Shown: piece by piece, positions 32,451 to 44,000 of the stretch | Numbering within the stretch: position 1 is the first letter of the stretch | How the letters are laid out: each line of letters begins with the position of its first letter | NCBI GenBank assembly: GCA_905221605.1 | Contig: CAJNDS010000558.1 | Coordinates: forward strand, 62,001 to 126,000 | Source: Symbiodinium natans | Taxonomy: Eukaryota > Sar > Dinophyceae > Suessiales > Symbiodiniaceae | Length of the DNA: 64,000 nucleotides | Direction: 5' to 3' | Program-made: the position numbers and the translations under genes | Notes under the pieces: model-generated | What the model was told of the DNA's origin: nothing | Seen by the model: the letters and a program-made list of their open reading frames with translations, nothing else | Database searches by the model: none

Positions 32451-35400
32451 AGGGTACATCCCAGGACCCCCACCCCATCCATCTAAAATTGGGGGGTCCT
32501 CTACCCTATACTACTATAATTCCTTATAATTCCCATTCAGGTGTATAAACCTATCATAAACCCTTTCAGGGGCCATTTGGTCCCAAGGTAAGTTTGGGTC
32601 CAGGGACCCGATGCCGGCATTGCGCTTGCCCGTTCCATCGCCTCAATCGAGTTGTTCGTGGAATTGGATTTAGGGAGTTGAGGGTAGTAGGGTTTAGGGT
32701 TTAGGTTGGGTTCGGGGTGTCGGGGTTTAGGGGTTTGGGGGTCTAGGGTTTCAGGGGAATTACGGGTTCAGGGCTTGAGAGGTCTAGGGGTTTAGGGTTT
32801 CAACATTTGGGGAGGTTTTCGACCCCTACAATTCTCCGGGCAAAATAGTAGCTTCGAGGGTGAATAAGGGTGTAGAATGGAGGTTGTCGGGGCATAGTTT
32901 GGATTTAGTGTTGAGGCTTACCTGGGACCCTTTCTACCTACACTTTGGTAGTAACTACCCTTACTTTAGTAGGTATAACCCACAATACTGTGGATTTACC
33001 TACAGCTTGGGAGAAGCTACCCTTCCAAGTATAACAAGTGTAGTTAACCCAGTTCTAAGCCCCTGAAGTACCCTAATAGCGCTAGAATTGGGTTATTAGT
33101 ACAGTTGTCATTGGGCTCCGAAGTACTATGAAGCTCCAAAAAAGGCAACCAGGGAAGCGCATCGGTTAAAGACCGCTGCATCCGCAATTCCCGCTTTTTC
33201 GTGCTGACTCTCATGCGCACTCTTCATAGCCCTAAACCCAAAACCCTAAACCTTAAAACCTAAACCCTAAACCTTGAACCCTAAACCCTCAACCTTCACC
33301 CTAAACCCTGAACCTAAACCTGCAGGGACTGTGATTTTCTCGCGAAGCCCTGTGGGGCTTCTAGATGCACATCATCATGTGAATCAGGGTATATATTTCT
33401 GTTTTTGGTGAGTGTATATGGGGTTCCTTTTTAATACTGGTGAGTGTATATATTTGGTGTCCTTTTGGGGATGCAAGAAATTTAAACCCTACTTCATGTA
33501 ACTTGCTACTTCGGCTCGCGACAGCTGGCTGGTGGTACTTATCTCAAAGGGTCCATGTAGCTGTATAGTATATACTTGGGTCTTAAAGGGGTTCCTATGA
33601 TATAGTAGCTTTAGGGCCCAAGTAACCCTAAACCCTAAACCCTAAACCCTTAATCCTAAACCCTAAACCCTAAACCCTAAACCCTCAATATACGATAGGT
33701 ACATGGATCCTTAGGGTGGTCTGCCCATGTCCCAGCTGAGTGCCGCACACGGAATCTGGCTCAGGTCGCCCTCAGACGAAGCTTCACAAAGCAAGAGAGG
33801 GTCATGAGCCCTAAACCCTAAACCCTAAACCCTAAACCCTAAACCCTGAATACCAATGCATCAACAAGTTATTTCACGTAAGGCAGCAAGTTGATGCAGG
33901 GTTCAAGGTAACATGATGGTTCCCGAAATTGGGTACCCAATTGGGGGTCTCTGTTTTAAGGGAATCCTACTGTTTGAGGTCTATTTTAGCGTAAACTCCC
34001 ATATCTCTCGAGCTGCAAACGACCACGACCACGAGCGCGACTTCATTCCCATGACGACGTGCCACCATTGCTATGAGCCCAGTTTCGAACTCTCCTCGTT
34101 AATCCCACACCCCTTAAACCTAAACCCTAATTAAACCCTAAGCACAATCAAATGTAAACCCAATTAAGCTTAAACCTCTAGGTCCAGTTTCACCCCAATC
34201 CCTTGAGAAAACTCTCAAACATCACACTCGCGCCACCGGAAGGCTTGATCTTACACCTTGCCAAAGCTTCGAAGTCTTGAACAGGTCTGGCAAAGTCGAA
34301 GGTTTAGGGTTTAGGGTTTAGGGTTTAGGGGATTGGCGGCTTTTTCAAGCTCTGGGTTTCTTCATGGCCAAGAAGAACCAGCGACTGCGGTAAGCGCCTT
34401 GTTGGCGAGGACGTTGTAGACTTTGTCCTCTGCTTGCGAAGAAAAAACCCTAAACCCTAAACCCTAAACCCTGAAAGACCCAAGCTCCCGGAACTCTACC
34501 ACCTCCTGCTTGCAGATTCATGGTACTTCGTAACCCAATTACATCTGCACTTATAGCCCAATTATATCCCTATAGGGTACTCAAGAGGTTTTTTTAGTGG
34601 GCTATAACTACACTTAAAAATGGCTACTAAGTAACCTGAACCTCCAAGTAGGCCCAAAAACCTAGACTCTGAACCCAAAAGTGTCCATGACCAGATCAAG
34701 CCGGCCTTTTGCGTGTATAGGGCTTCGGCTTCAGTCCAAGTCTTGGCCAAGTCAGTGAGCCTGAACTCCCCAAGCAACTTCAACCCAACTTATAAGCAAC
34801 GTAAACCCTAAGCACAAAACGCGAAACCCTAAGCCCTAAACCTGAAACCCAAACCCAAACACTTCATGACTGAGGGTCGAGTTAACGGCTTTGGGTGCTT
34901 TTCACGCCTTATCGGGCATCCCCAAACCCCAAACCCCAAACCCCAAACCCCAAACCCCAAACCCTAAACCCAAAATCCCGAACCCTAAGCCCAAAACACT
35001 AAACGCTAAATGCTAAACCCTAAACCCCTAAACCCCTAAACCCCTACACCCCTAAACCCCTCAACCCCTAAACCCCTAAACCCCTGAACCCCTAAACCCC
35101 TAAACCCCTAAACCCATAAACCCTAAACCCTAAACCCGCAAAACGCCCAAAAAAACATCGGTCCAGAAGGTGCTGAATGTGAGGCGCCGCTCGCGGGAAG
35201 CGATCGACCCATGCCTTGATGGCAGTCCGTTTAGGGTTTAGGGTTTAGGGTTTGGGGTTTAGGGTTTAGGGTTTGGGGTTTTGGGTTTAGGGTTTGTGGT
35301 TTGGGTTTGGGGTTTGGGGTTCAGGGTGTGTAGGTCGTATTCGCTCGCTCGGGTGTAAAACACCCCGAGCCGCTCGCTCTAGCTTAGCTCAGTGACACCC

Positions 35401-38400
35401 ACCCTAGACCCACCCAACTCTTTTAGGGCTTAGGGTTTCTACCCCCAACCCCTATCAAGGGGGCTTAGTTTTTTGTGTCCTTCTTAATGGGGTCTTCAGT
35501 CAGCGCAACACCAGCCATTTCGCGTCTGGGGTCGGCCCCTGACGGGGAAACCCCCTCTCGGGGAAGCGTCTTAGGCGCCTTACTGGTGGGGATGTCCTGG
35601 TGCTGGGGATGACCTGGTGCGGGGGATGCCCTGGTTGGGCCCAAATGGGGGGGTACCCCAGGATCGGCCCGAAATTGCTCGATTTGCAATGAATAGCAAA
35701 GCATTCGTAAAGAAGAAATGACCCCTGCACTTTTCAGATTCGGGGATGCCCTGGTAGCCCCTTACGGGGGGAAGGCCCGTTGCGGGAGAAATGCCTTTTA
35801 CGGGGCAAGGCCCTGCAGGGGCAAGGCCCCGGGCGGAAGGCCCCTTATGGCGGGTCCCAGAGGGAGTTCCAAGAGTCCAGGTTTGCCCACGCCGCCAGGC
35901 AGATGGTCGACGCTTTCGGGTATTGGCTTTAAATTAGAAGAGGTGTGCTGACCGGGCACACTTAAATAGCCTACCTCACTTGGTGGTATGGTTGAGGCCC
36001 TACTTGTAAAGCGTCAGTTCCAAGCCCAAGCTGGAGGCTTAACCCTCCAGCTGCAGCTTGCAAACGTTAGCAAATTGCAAAGCCTCTCGCAGCATGGCTG
36101 CTCGGGCCTGCCTTGCTCGGCAGCAACCGCTCGGGCTCTGCTGCACGCTCCATCGAGCCCTCGCTAAGTTTGGGGTTTGGGGTTTAGGGCTTGGGGCTCA
36201 GGGCTTAAGAGGGTTTGAGGGCTCGGGAGGCGAGCAAGGGGTACTGGGCTGAAGGGGTTTAGGGAGATTTGGGGACTTGACGAGTCCCTCTAAACAACGA
36301 GGGTTTAGGGGTTTGGGGTTTAGGGTTTAGGGTTTAGGGGAGATGCTCGGAACCGTTGGGGAAGTGTTGCAAAGAGCCAGATGGCGTTGCCAGCCCCAAC
36401 TTCATGGGTTTAGGGTTTAAGGCCTATAGAGGTTCATAGGGTTTAGGGTATCCAGGTTTAGGGTTTCGGGTTTACGGCATTTAGGGTTTAGTAGTTTAGG
36501 GTATTAGGGGATTTAGGGGAATTTAAGGGTTTAGGGGATTTAGGGGTTCATGGGGTTTGGGGTTCATAGGGTTTAGGGTGTAGGGTTTGGGGTTTAGGGG
36601 ATTTTGGAGTTCATAGAGTTTGGGATGCCAAAGCAGGATGCCCTTCCTTCGATCAGGCCAGCGGCTCGAGCAGAAAGGAAGGTATCTCGGCCCTCCCAGG
36701 GCCTCAGCCGCAGGCAACCACGACTTAGGGTTTAGGGTTTAGGGTCTAGGGTTTAGGGTTCCGGGTTTAGGCATCAGGCTGCTGGAGGAAACTAGGGCTT
36801 GCAACTACAGGGTTTAGGGTTTAGGGTTTAGGGTTCAGCAGCTCCGGATAGCAGTTTTATGGTAGTGTTATATTTACGGCTCGGATATAACACCCACCCA
36901 CCCAGAATCCCATAACAGTACAATTCAAAAATCCGCATAGCGTCACACAAAGATGAGGGGGTGGGGGGGGGGGGGTGGGCGGGGGGGGGGGGTGGGGCGG
37001 GGTGGGGGGTGGGGCGGGGTGGGGCGGGGTGGTGGGGCGGGGTGGGGCGGGGGGGGCGGGGTGGGGCGGGGTGGGGCGGGTGGGGCGGGGTGGGGCGGGG
37101 TGGGGCGGGGTGGGGGGGGGGGGGTGGGGAGGAAATCACCATTGCTCTAGAAATTCACCGTTGCCCACTTTTGAGACCATTGCCCACTTTTGAGGCCAGG
37201 AAATTCACCATTGCCCACTTTTGAAGCCGAAAATCACCGTTGCCCACTTTTGAAGTAGGGTTTAAATTCATTATGATAGACAGGTTTAGGGTTTAGGGTT
37301 TAGGGTTTGGGTTTAGGGTTTAGGGTGCAATAGGAATAATGGCTTAGGGCTTAGGGATCATGGTGCAGGGTTTCGGGATCGCTTAATGAGGGATGCGCAG
37401 TGGACGTCTTTTAGGGGGCCATGCGCATGGCGCTCGCCGTGTGATGCAGACTTCACTCCTGACCTTCGGACCGTGTTTAGGGTTTAGGGTTTAGGGTTTA
37501 GGGTTTAGGGTTTAGGGTTTAGGGTTTAGGGTTTAGGGAAAAAAAGGGTATCGGGTTTAGGGCTTGAACCTACTTGAAGGTTCATGGTACTTACTAACCA
37601 ATTATAACTGTACTTATAACCCTACTTATAATACCCCTAAGGGCCTTATAGGGGTAATCCCAATTATAAGTAGGGTTATAAGCCCAGTTATAATTGGTTA
37701 GTAAGTACCATGAACCTTCAAGTAGAGTTTATGGAGTTGGGGCCGGGGTTTAGAGTTTAGAGTTTAGGGTTCCAGAACATGCATGAGGTAGCCAACGGGC
37801 CAGAAAAGGACAGCCCGAAGAACTACTTCGGCATTTCTACTCAAGGGTCCATGTACCTCATTCTTACATACTTAGGCAACCAAGTCCCTAAATAGGAAGT
37901 ACTTTAAGGCCCAAGTATACCCTATTTTGGTACATGGACCCCTTAGAGTATACAAGCAAGGACAAGTACCCCTCCCTAAAACTTAAAACCTAAACCCTAA
38001 ACCCTAAACCCTGGGCATAGCTAGCGGGGAACTCGAAAGACTCCAAAAGCCCCAGCGCGTTCAGAAACTGAAGAGACTCCCTGTGCGCTTGAGCCCTCAA
38101 CCTTGCCTGACCTAAGGCTCCAAATAGCCCAAAAGAGGCAATAGTTATAGACTTTGCTTGGAAGATATTTTGACTTAGTAAGTAGAGTTGGAAAGGTGGG
38201 TTATTGAGATTCTACTAGAGTTTCCAGGGGATACGACGTAGACTTACTATGTCAAAAGAGCTTCTAAGTAGACCCCAATGTTGGTATTATGCGTATACTT
38301 GGCTTGGCTGACTTCTGAACCCCTCCAAAAAGTTTAAGTTTTGGTTCCTTCTTGTAGTTTCTACAAAAACCCAAAGGCTTAACGTCCTAAGAGCCAGCCA

Positions 38401-39520
38401 GATGAACGCCAAGTTCAAGCCTTCACCTTCGGAACTGAAGACCCACTACACTTCCCGAGGCTCTGACAACTTGTCGCCCTGGAAGTACCCCCTGACAGGG
38501 CTCTACCGAAGCTCGGGGAGGGTTTAGGGTTCAGGGTTCGGGGTTCAGGGTTCAGGGTTCAGGGTTCAGGGTTTAGGGTTTAAGGTTTAGGGTTTAGGGT
38601 TTGTGGTTTAAGGTTGAGGGTTTAGGGTTTCGGGCTCCGGATATGGCTGGTTGAGGGCATCTTCAGGACGGGACACCTCCCAGGTAGTCGCAGATCGGAG
38701 CGTCCTGTTACGAAACCTTAAGCCCTAAACCGCTCAACCTCTAAAGCCTAAACCCTACACCCCCGAACCCTAAACCCTAAACCTTAAACCCTAAACCAGA
38801 AACCCTAAACCCCAAACGAAACCCCTCAGCAGAGGTGCCCGGATTTGGTGGGCATGCTTTTGAAGGTCAAAGAAACCGACTCAGGAGCCAAGAAGCATTG
38901 TCGAACAGGTGCTTCTGTGGTATATGTTCAAATTCATGGAGTTCGCGCCGCAGATCTGCATGCATGCCCTTGAAGAGTCTCATCCACTGCTGCACCTTCG
39001 GCTTGAAGTTTGACCCGAAAATTGCAACCACACGCTCGGTCACGGCGTCAAGATTGCCGCCCGCAACCCTGGCAGCCACATTCTCAAGCAACAGCATCTT
39101 GTCATGAACTGTTGATGCTCGGAATATGTTCTCCTCAGTGGCTCTGGTCTTTATAGGACCAAAGCTTCACTTTTGAACCCTAAGCCCGAAGCCCTAAACC
39201 CTAGATTTACCAAACCCTATTCCGAATTAAGAGATTTGTTGTCAGCATGGCGCTGCCAGATTTCAAAGGGGGCTTGGAGGGCTCCGCGGGGGAGAAGGGG
39301 GGGTAAGCCCTCAACCCTCAACCCTCAACCCTAAACCCTCAACCCTCAACCCTAAACCCTTAACCCTTAACCTAAACCCCAAACCCTGGCAAGGATCAGG
39401 GCTTCGGAGTTGGGAGTTTCGAGTCTTGGGTTGGCTTTGCGGGTTGAGGATTGAGGAGAAAGGCTGAGGGTCCCATGCGTGCCTTCACGAGTAGCCGGCC
39501 CACAACCCCGCCTCTTCCAT
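31753..39520 (-). CDS. Gene B: unidentified multi-exon gene
   Basis: Starts at ATG 39518-39520 (MEEAGLWAGY) with a GTGAAG donor. It joins in phase to a long exon 38881-39143 (helical, unrecognised), then 38677-38704, then about 38011-38101. All four joins keep frame with GT donors and AG acceptors, which chance would rarely give. Further open islands on the same strand lie at about 36.7, 35.2, 34.75, 34.4, 34.27, 33.78, 33.2 and 32.65 kb. A terminal exon ends TAG at 31753. The predicted protein is mostly alpha-helical, with no domain I can name. An AG about 11 bases before the ATG could accept a trans-spliced leader, as dinoflagellate messages do. Introns hold telomeric arrays and palindromic elements. 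Whether all the downstream exons belong to one gene is inference. Confidence 0.5.
33387..33500. repeat. P5 repeat with GGTGAGTGTATAT motifs
   Basis: Two GGTGAGTGTATAT motifs around a GGGGTTCCTTTTTA core. Reverse-complement copies lie at about 16245-16345 and 31215-31310. Confidence 0.7.
33542..33718. repeat. P1 element interrupted by a telomeric array
   Basis: Left arm and centre are normal to CCCAAGTA at 33624. Then comes a 64-base CCCTAAA array (33625-33688), and the element resumes at TATAC and ends GGTACATGGATCC. Removing the array restores a continuous element. Confidence 0.9.
34509..34649. repeat. P2 palindromic element, diverged
   Basis: Left arm GCTTGCAGATTCATGGTAC, right arm with CCTGAACCTCCAAG. 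Confidence 0.7.
34919..35135 (-). repeat. Telomere-derived array, CCCCAAA then CCCCTAAA
   Basis: A block of 7-base CCCCAAA followed by a block of 8-base (CCCCTAAA)n: two separately homogenised variants side by side. Confidence 0.9.
36951..37130 (+). repeat. G-rich minisatellite (GGGGTGGGGC)n
   Basis: About 180 bases almost devoid of A, strongly G-quadruplex-prone; produces false Gly/Arg- and Pro-rich ORFs. Confidence 0.9.
37134..37256 (+). repeat. Minisatellite with TTGCCCACTTTTGA core
   Basis: Four core copies, most preceded by AAATCACC or ATTCACC, unit about 20-35 bases, directly next to the G-rich minisatellite. Confidence 0.85.
37570..37725. repeat. P2 palindromic element, near-perfect hairpin
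   Basis: 156 bp; the outer 41 bases of each arm are exact reverse complements, beginning CTACTTGAAGGTTCATGG. Probably the youngest P2 copy. Confidence 0.9.
37838..37950. repeat. P1-like palindrome, diverged subfamily
   Basis: Arms TACTCAAGGGTCCATGTACC and GGTACATGGACCCC...GAGTA; same layout as P1. Confidence 0.7.
38011..38101 (-). CDS. Gene B exon 4: AQAHRESLQFLNALGLLESF
   Basis: About 30 codons of amphipathic helix ending FPASYAQ, at the edge of a telomeric array that supplies the GT of the donor. Continues gene B in phase. Confidence 0.6.
38166..38258. repeat. P4 palindromic element
   Basis: About 90 bp, starting TTTTGACTTAGTAAGTAGAG and ending with TTACTATGTCAAAA. The same sequence occurs in reverse complement at 41632-41721. 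Confidence 0.75.
38677..38704 (-). CDS. Gene B exon 3, 28-base exon
   Basis: Acceptor AACAG, donor GTGTCC. Phase fits both neighbours, giving a junction RRSDLRLPGRLRAQAH. Without that phase match it would be unremarkable. Confidence 0.45.
38881..39143 (-). CDS. Gene B exon 2, long helical exon
   Basis: 263 bases encoding 87 full codons, including ENVAARVAGGNLDAVTERVV and KPKVQQWMRLFKGMHADLRR. It is the longest host exon recognised with confidence. Acceptor CCAG, donor GTCGGT. Rich in Leu, Glu, Arg and His; helical; no family recognised. Confidence 0.7.
39489..39520 (-). CDS. Gene B exon 1: MEEAGLWAGYS
   Basis: 32 bases from ATG to a GTGAAG donor. The split Ser codon completes in phase with the next exon (CCAG acceptor at 39144). 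Confidence 0.5.
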
Positions 39521-40912
39521 GAAAACCCCTGAGCCCTGAAACCTAAGCAACCGACTCCCTAAACCCTAAACCCTAAACACTAAACCCTGAACCCTCAACC
39601 CTGAAACCTGTGAACCCTGAACCCTAAACCCCGATCCCTAAAGCCTAAAAACCCTTTGCCCCAAACCGTGGAACCTACGTAGGGTTTCGGAGAATTCCCT
39701 CTTGGAGCCCCGACCCCGACTCCGGACGCGGCTGCTTCAACTGCGTAGGCCGCTTGGGTTTGGGGTTGAGGGTTTAGGGTTTAGGGTTTAGGGTTCAGGG
39801 TTCAGGGTTCAGGGTTCAGGGTTTAGGGGGTTTAGGGTTTAGGTTGACTTAAAGTTCAGGGTTTAGGGGTGTAGGGTTCCGGGTGATTCAAGGTGTATAG
39901 GGTTTAGGGCTTAGGGTCTAGGATTTCATTTTGTTCGGGGGGCTGAAGGTTTTTTGGCTTTCTCACATGCTGTGTTGGTCCTTTTAAACCCTCTGATAAA
40001 TGTTCTCAAACATGCTCCTCTTAAACCCTACAAGGGAACATCAAATCATCCCACGGCCCAGCCCAGTTTACGTAGGGTTTAGTGTGAATCTAGGGGCCTG
40101 GGTCAGAAATTTGGTTTTCCAGCACAGTGTGATGGCCAGACCCCCCCCCCCCCCCCAATTTTAGCACCTCTCTCTGCCATCATAGCTGCACTATCCATAA
40201 AAACTATTGACCTTCCCCCAAAGCAAAAGGATCTACAATTGGGTGGGGGAGTGGGATGGTCCTGGCATTCTAGGCATTCTAGGCACTCTGCGTTTTGTTG
40301 GGCCTGAGAGGTGGGCAATCGGACCATGACGCTGCTAGAACAGCAGTCTCCATTAGAAACATTGCAGTTTTACTGTAGCTACTGTTTGCTTCAGGACCCC
40401 CCCTCCCCCCCCCACCCACACAAAAAAACAAAACAAATATAAAATGTTCTTTCAGAATGAAGGGGGTAATTTAGGGATTATTAAGCAAATACGTAGTAGC
40501 TAGCTGTTTGCACAGGCAACCTGCAAGGAACCCCGCCCCTTTCAAGGACGATAAAGGACGATGCGCCTGAGCATCGAGCGTAGGGGTCAGGGGTTTAGGG
40601 TTTAGGGTTTAGGGTTGTTTAGGCTCCCGTGATCGGCCAAGCAACCCTTTGAAAACCAAGACACCTGAACTCCAACCCCTCAACCCTGCACATCCTTTCC
40701 CCCCCGAAAATCCCTACAGCCCTCAGACTCAATCACTTGACCCTACAAGCTGAAGCCCAACACACCTGCACTTTACCCTGAAACCGTCAACCCTAAAACC
40801 GAACCTCAAAACCCTCCAAAACCCCGGCTCCTCAACCCTGAGCCCCACACCCTAAACCCTAAACCCTGACCCCCTAAAAGGGCTTCTGGGTTCCCCGACG
40901 TCACCAAAGTCG
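39521..40912. other. Region between gene B and gene C
   Basis: Telomeric arrays, G/C runs and unique sequence. An open island at 39.69-39.75 kb reads well on both strands; no gene called. Confidence 0.4.
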
Positions 40913-40953
40913 TCATGCGCTTTTGGGTCCCAGAGCCTCGTCCATAGCCACGA
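40913..40953 (-). CDS. Possible terminal exon of gene C: VVAMDEALGPKSA and stop
   Basis: Short island from a TTAAG acceptor to TGA. The opposite strand is also open (FPDVTKVVMRFW with a GT donor), so the call is tentative. Confidence 0.25.
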
Positions 40954-41059
40954 CTTAAGGTTTAGAGTTTAGGGTTTACGGATTAAGGGTTTAGGGTTTA
41001 GGGCTTAGGGCTTGGGATGTTTTGGCCAGCACTGGCCCGTTGAGTATCGCTCTTTCTTT

Positions 41060-41090
<31 letters not shown>

Positions 41091-44000
41091 GGGGGTTCGG
41101 GGCGTAGGGTAAGAAGGTTTGGGGGGGGGTTGGCACAGATTCCGCCTTTTTGGGCTGCCCAGGTTTATAGGATACAAGGGTTACAGGGTTTGTAATTCGG
41201 AATTGTACGGTTTACATGGTTCAAAGGGCTTTATAGAGTTTGCAGGGTTTATGGGACTTACAGGGTTGATAGGCTTTCATTTCGGCTTTGCTTCAAGGCC
41301 ACTAAAGCACGAACCCTTACTTGTGGCCAAGATACGCAGCAACGACCTACCTCCAAAAGCCCCTGAACTAGGGGGATATTGTTGCTTCAGCTCTAACCCT
41401 AAATTAGTTTCCTAGGTTAGGCGCCCCTAAACGAGGTTTTGGGGTTGGGGCTAAAGAGCCGGAGCTCTAAGTCCTTGGGTGTGCTTGTTTAGTGTGGAAA
41501 CCCTAAACCCTATCCTAAACCCTAAACCCTAACCCTAAACCCTAGACCCTCTACCCTAAACCGCTTTCAAGGGCGAAGGCTGAGTTTTCAAGGGCACCTT
41601 ACAGAGCGTCTGAACGAAGTACTTAGAATCTCTTTTGACTCAGTAAGTCTACGTAGTATCCCCTAGAAACCCTATTCTAATCCCCATAACCCACCTTCCT
41701 AACCCTACTTACTAGGTCAACAAGGGCTTCCAAGTGGGGTTGAGGTAGAAGGGCCAGCCAGGAAAGGTGTATGGGGCCCGCTATCCCTAAACCCTAAACC
41801 CTAAATCCGAAACCCTAAACGCTAGACCTTAAACCCCAAACGCCCCAAAGACCAAAACCCTAAACCTGAAACCCGAACTGGCCGTGCTGGGGCTGTTAGG
41901 GACTTGGGAGGATTAGCCTAAAATTGAACCCTAAACCGTAAACCCTAAACCCTAAACACTCAGATGGAGCTTGATCTGGATCATGGGCCCTTTGTGGTGT
42001 CTTAAACAATTGACATGTAGATCGCTCCCCTTATTACACCCTTGAATAAAGGGGAAGGCACCAGAACTCCTGGCTATGACGCATCGCTTTGATGCTAGGT
42101 TCCGGTAACTCCTTACCAATAAGGGTACACTCTTTCTTACCAGTCACTCATAAGAAAAGGAACCCTCAAAACAGAAAGGGAAAAAAGGGTACTGCTGTGG
42201 GACTTAGAATCGCTTTGGAAGGGATATGGCTTGCCCTAGATCAAGCCTGAACACCTTAAACCCTAAACCCTAAACCCTAAACCCTAAACCCTAAACCCTA
42301 AACCCTAAACCCTAAACCCTAAACCCTAAACCTGAAGATGAAACTCCCAAGACCACATGGTGCCTGTAGTGCGGAATGATGGAGAGGCGCTTCGACTCAG
42401 TCTCTGGGGTCTCCTTCGCCTCATAGCCCTCCAGCGGATTGACAGCTGCATGGCTGCACGTCGGGCGTTGCTTGAGGGCTTGGGGCTTTCAGTAGCCCTA
42501 AACCCATCCTGGTCCTAAACCCTACACCCTAAACCTGAATTCCTAAACCTAAACCTTAAACCCTAACCCCTAAACCGTAAACCTACTCAGGGCTGGCTTG
42601 GCTGAAAGAGGGCATCAGGAGAGGCACCCTCTCGAGACTATCTCCAGTTCACGTTTCCCCGTGCTCTCCTTGGATCGTCCCAGGTCTCCTTGGGTACTTG
42701 GAGTTTCACGTTACTTCGTATCCCAATGATGAGTGCGTTTAGGGTTTAGGGTTTAGGGTTTAGGGTTTAGGGCTAGGAGGCTCAGGGTACTTAGTAACCC
42801 GATTTTAATCAGGCTTGTCGTCCTAACCGTGCAAGGTTTGGGGTTCGGAGTTTGAGTTTGGGGTTTGGGGTTTAGGGTATAGGCTTTGGCAGGGTGTACT
42901 TGGGTGCGAGCTGCGCAGGCGTAGTACAGGAGCCGACGGACTTGTTTCATTAAACACAAACTTGACACTTACCTGTGAATGGGTTTGGGATGTGGGTGGT
43001 GGGTTTTAGGTGGGAGTGATGGTTTGCGCTGTTGAAACTCAAACTGCCATGGGTCCCCCGAACTCTGAACCGGAAACCGGTTGAGAGGTTAGGGGGTTTA
43101 GGGTTTAGGGTTTAGGGTTTAGGGTTTAGGGTTTAGGGTTTAGGGTTTAGGGTTTAGGGTTTGGGAATTGACGGTGATGCAAAATCTTAAACATCAAGGT
43201 CAGCATGGTGCTCAGAAGAACTGGTTGCAACCTTCTTTCGGCTTCTTCTACCCTACTTCTCACAACAACAGCCTTGTTGTTGGTTGGGTGCAATTATGCT
43301 GCCGGAACCCGGTCAGCAAAATGGTACTTCAGCCTCACGCGTACACCCCTCAGGCCCCCTGAACCTCAAACCACTTGAAATTTAGTACCGGGTGCAGGGT
43401 TTAGGGCCTGCTTCTCCGCAGCCAAAGTTGTTTTGGGCACTCAGATGTACAGCTACGCGATGATGGCTCCCAGCGCGCAAGCCCTAAACCCTTGACGTCA
43501 AATCCTACAAACCCTAATCCAATAAACCCAAACCCCTTAACCTTGAATCCTATCAGCCCTCACCCAATAAACCCAATAACTCCTATAAACCCGAAAGCCC
43601 CTAAGCCCCATGAACCCAATCCACCCCCTCTAACAACCCCAAAAGCCTTATTCATAAAATCCCCTGTGGTCGGTTCTCTAAATTACGGCCCCTTGTGTTG
43701 GTAATTACCCTGAACAAAAAAGCCTCCTTATAAGAATGACCACCCCCAAAGGGACCCACAACTTAGTGGAAGCCGTAGACCAGAAAGTTCCCTGCCTGCA
43801 GCTCCTGTTTCACAGCAGCTTCTCCTCGGTAGGGGGGGGCGTCATTCTTGTATACTTATAGAGGAACTACAAGGGGATTCTATCAAAATTTTATTCAGAC
43901 CCCCTGTAGTACATGGGAGCACTTAGTGAGCACATCCTGCAGCAGGCCAAGAACCCTGTCACAAATCCAAAGCCCCACTTTTCCTTCCCCCGCTCTGAAT

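Noticed and set aside
35340-35385. Hairpin GCTCGGGTGT...ACACCCCGAGC as an RNA gene
   Set aside because: A short imperfect hairpin alone; no tRNA cloverleaf or known RNA motif could be drawn.
36828-37224. Gly/Arg-rich and Pro-rich ORFs
   Set aside because: Translation of the GGGGTGGGGC minisatellite.
43168-43362. 64-residue plus-strand ORF
   Set aside because: No homology, no convincing splice context, and opposite to all recognised genes; left uncalled.
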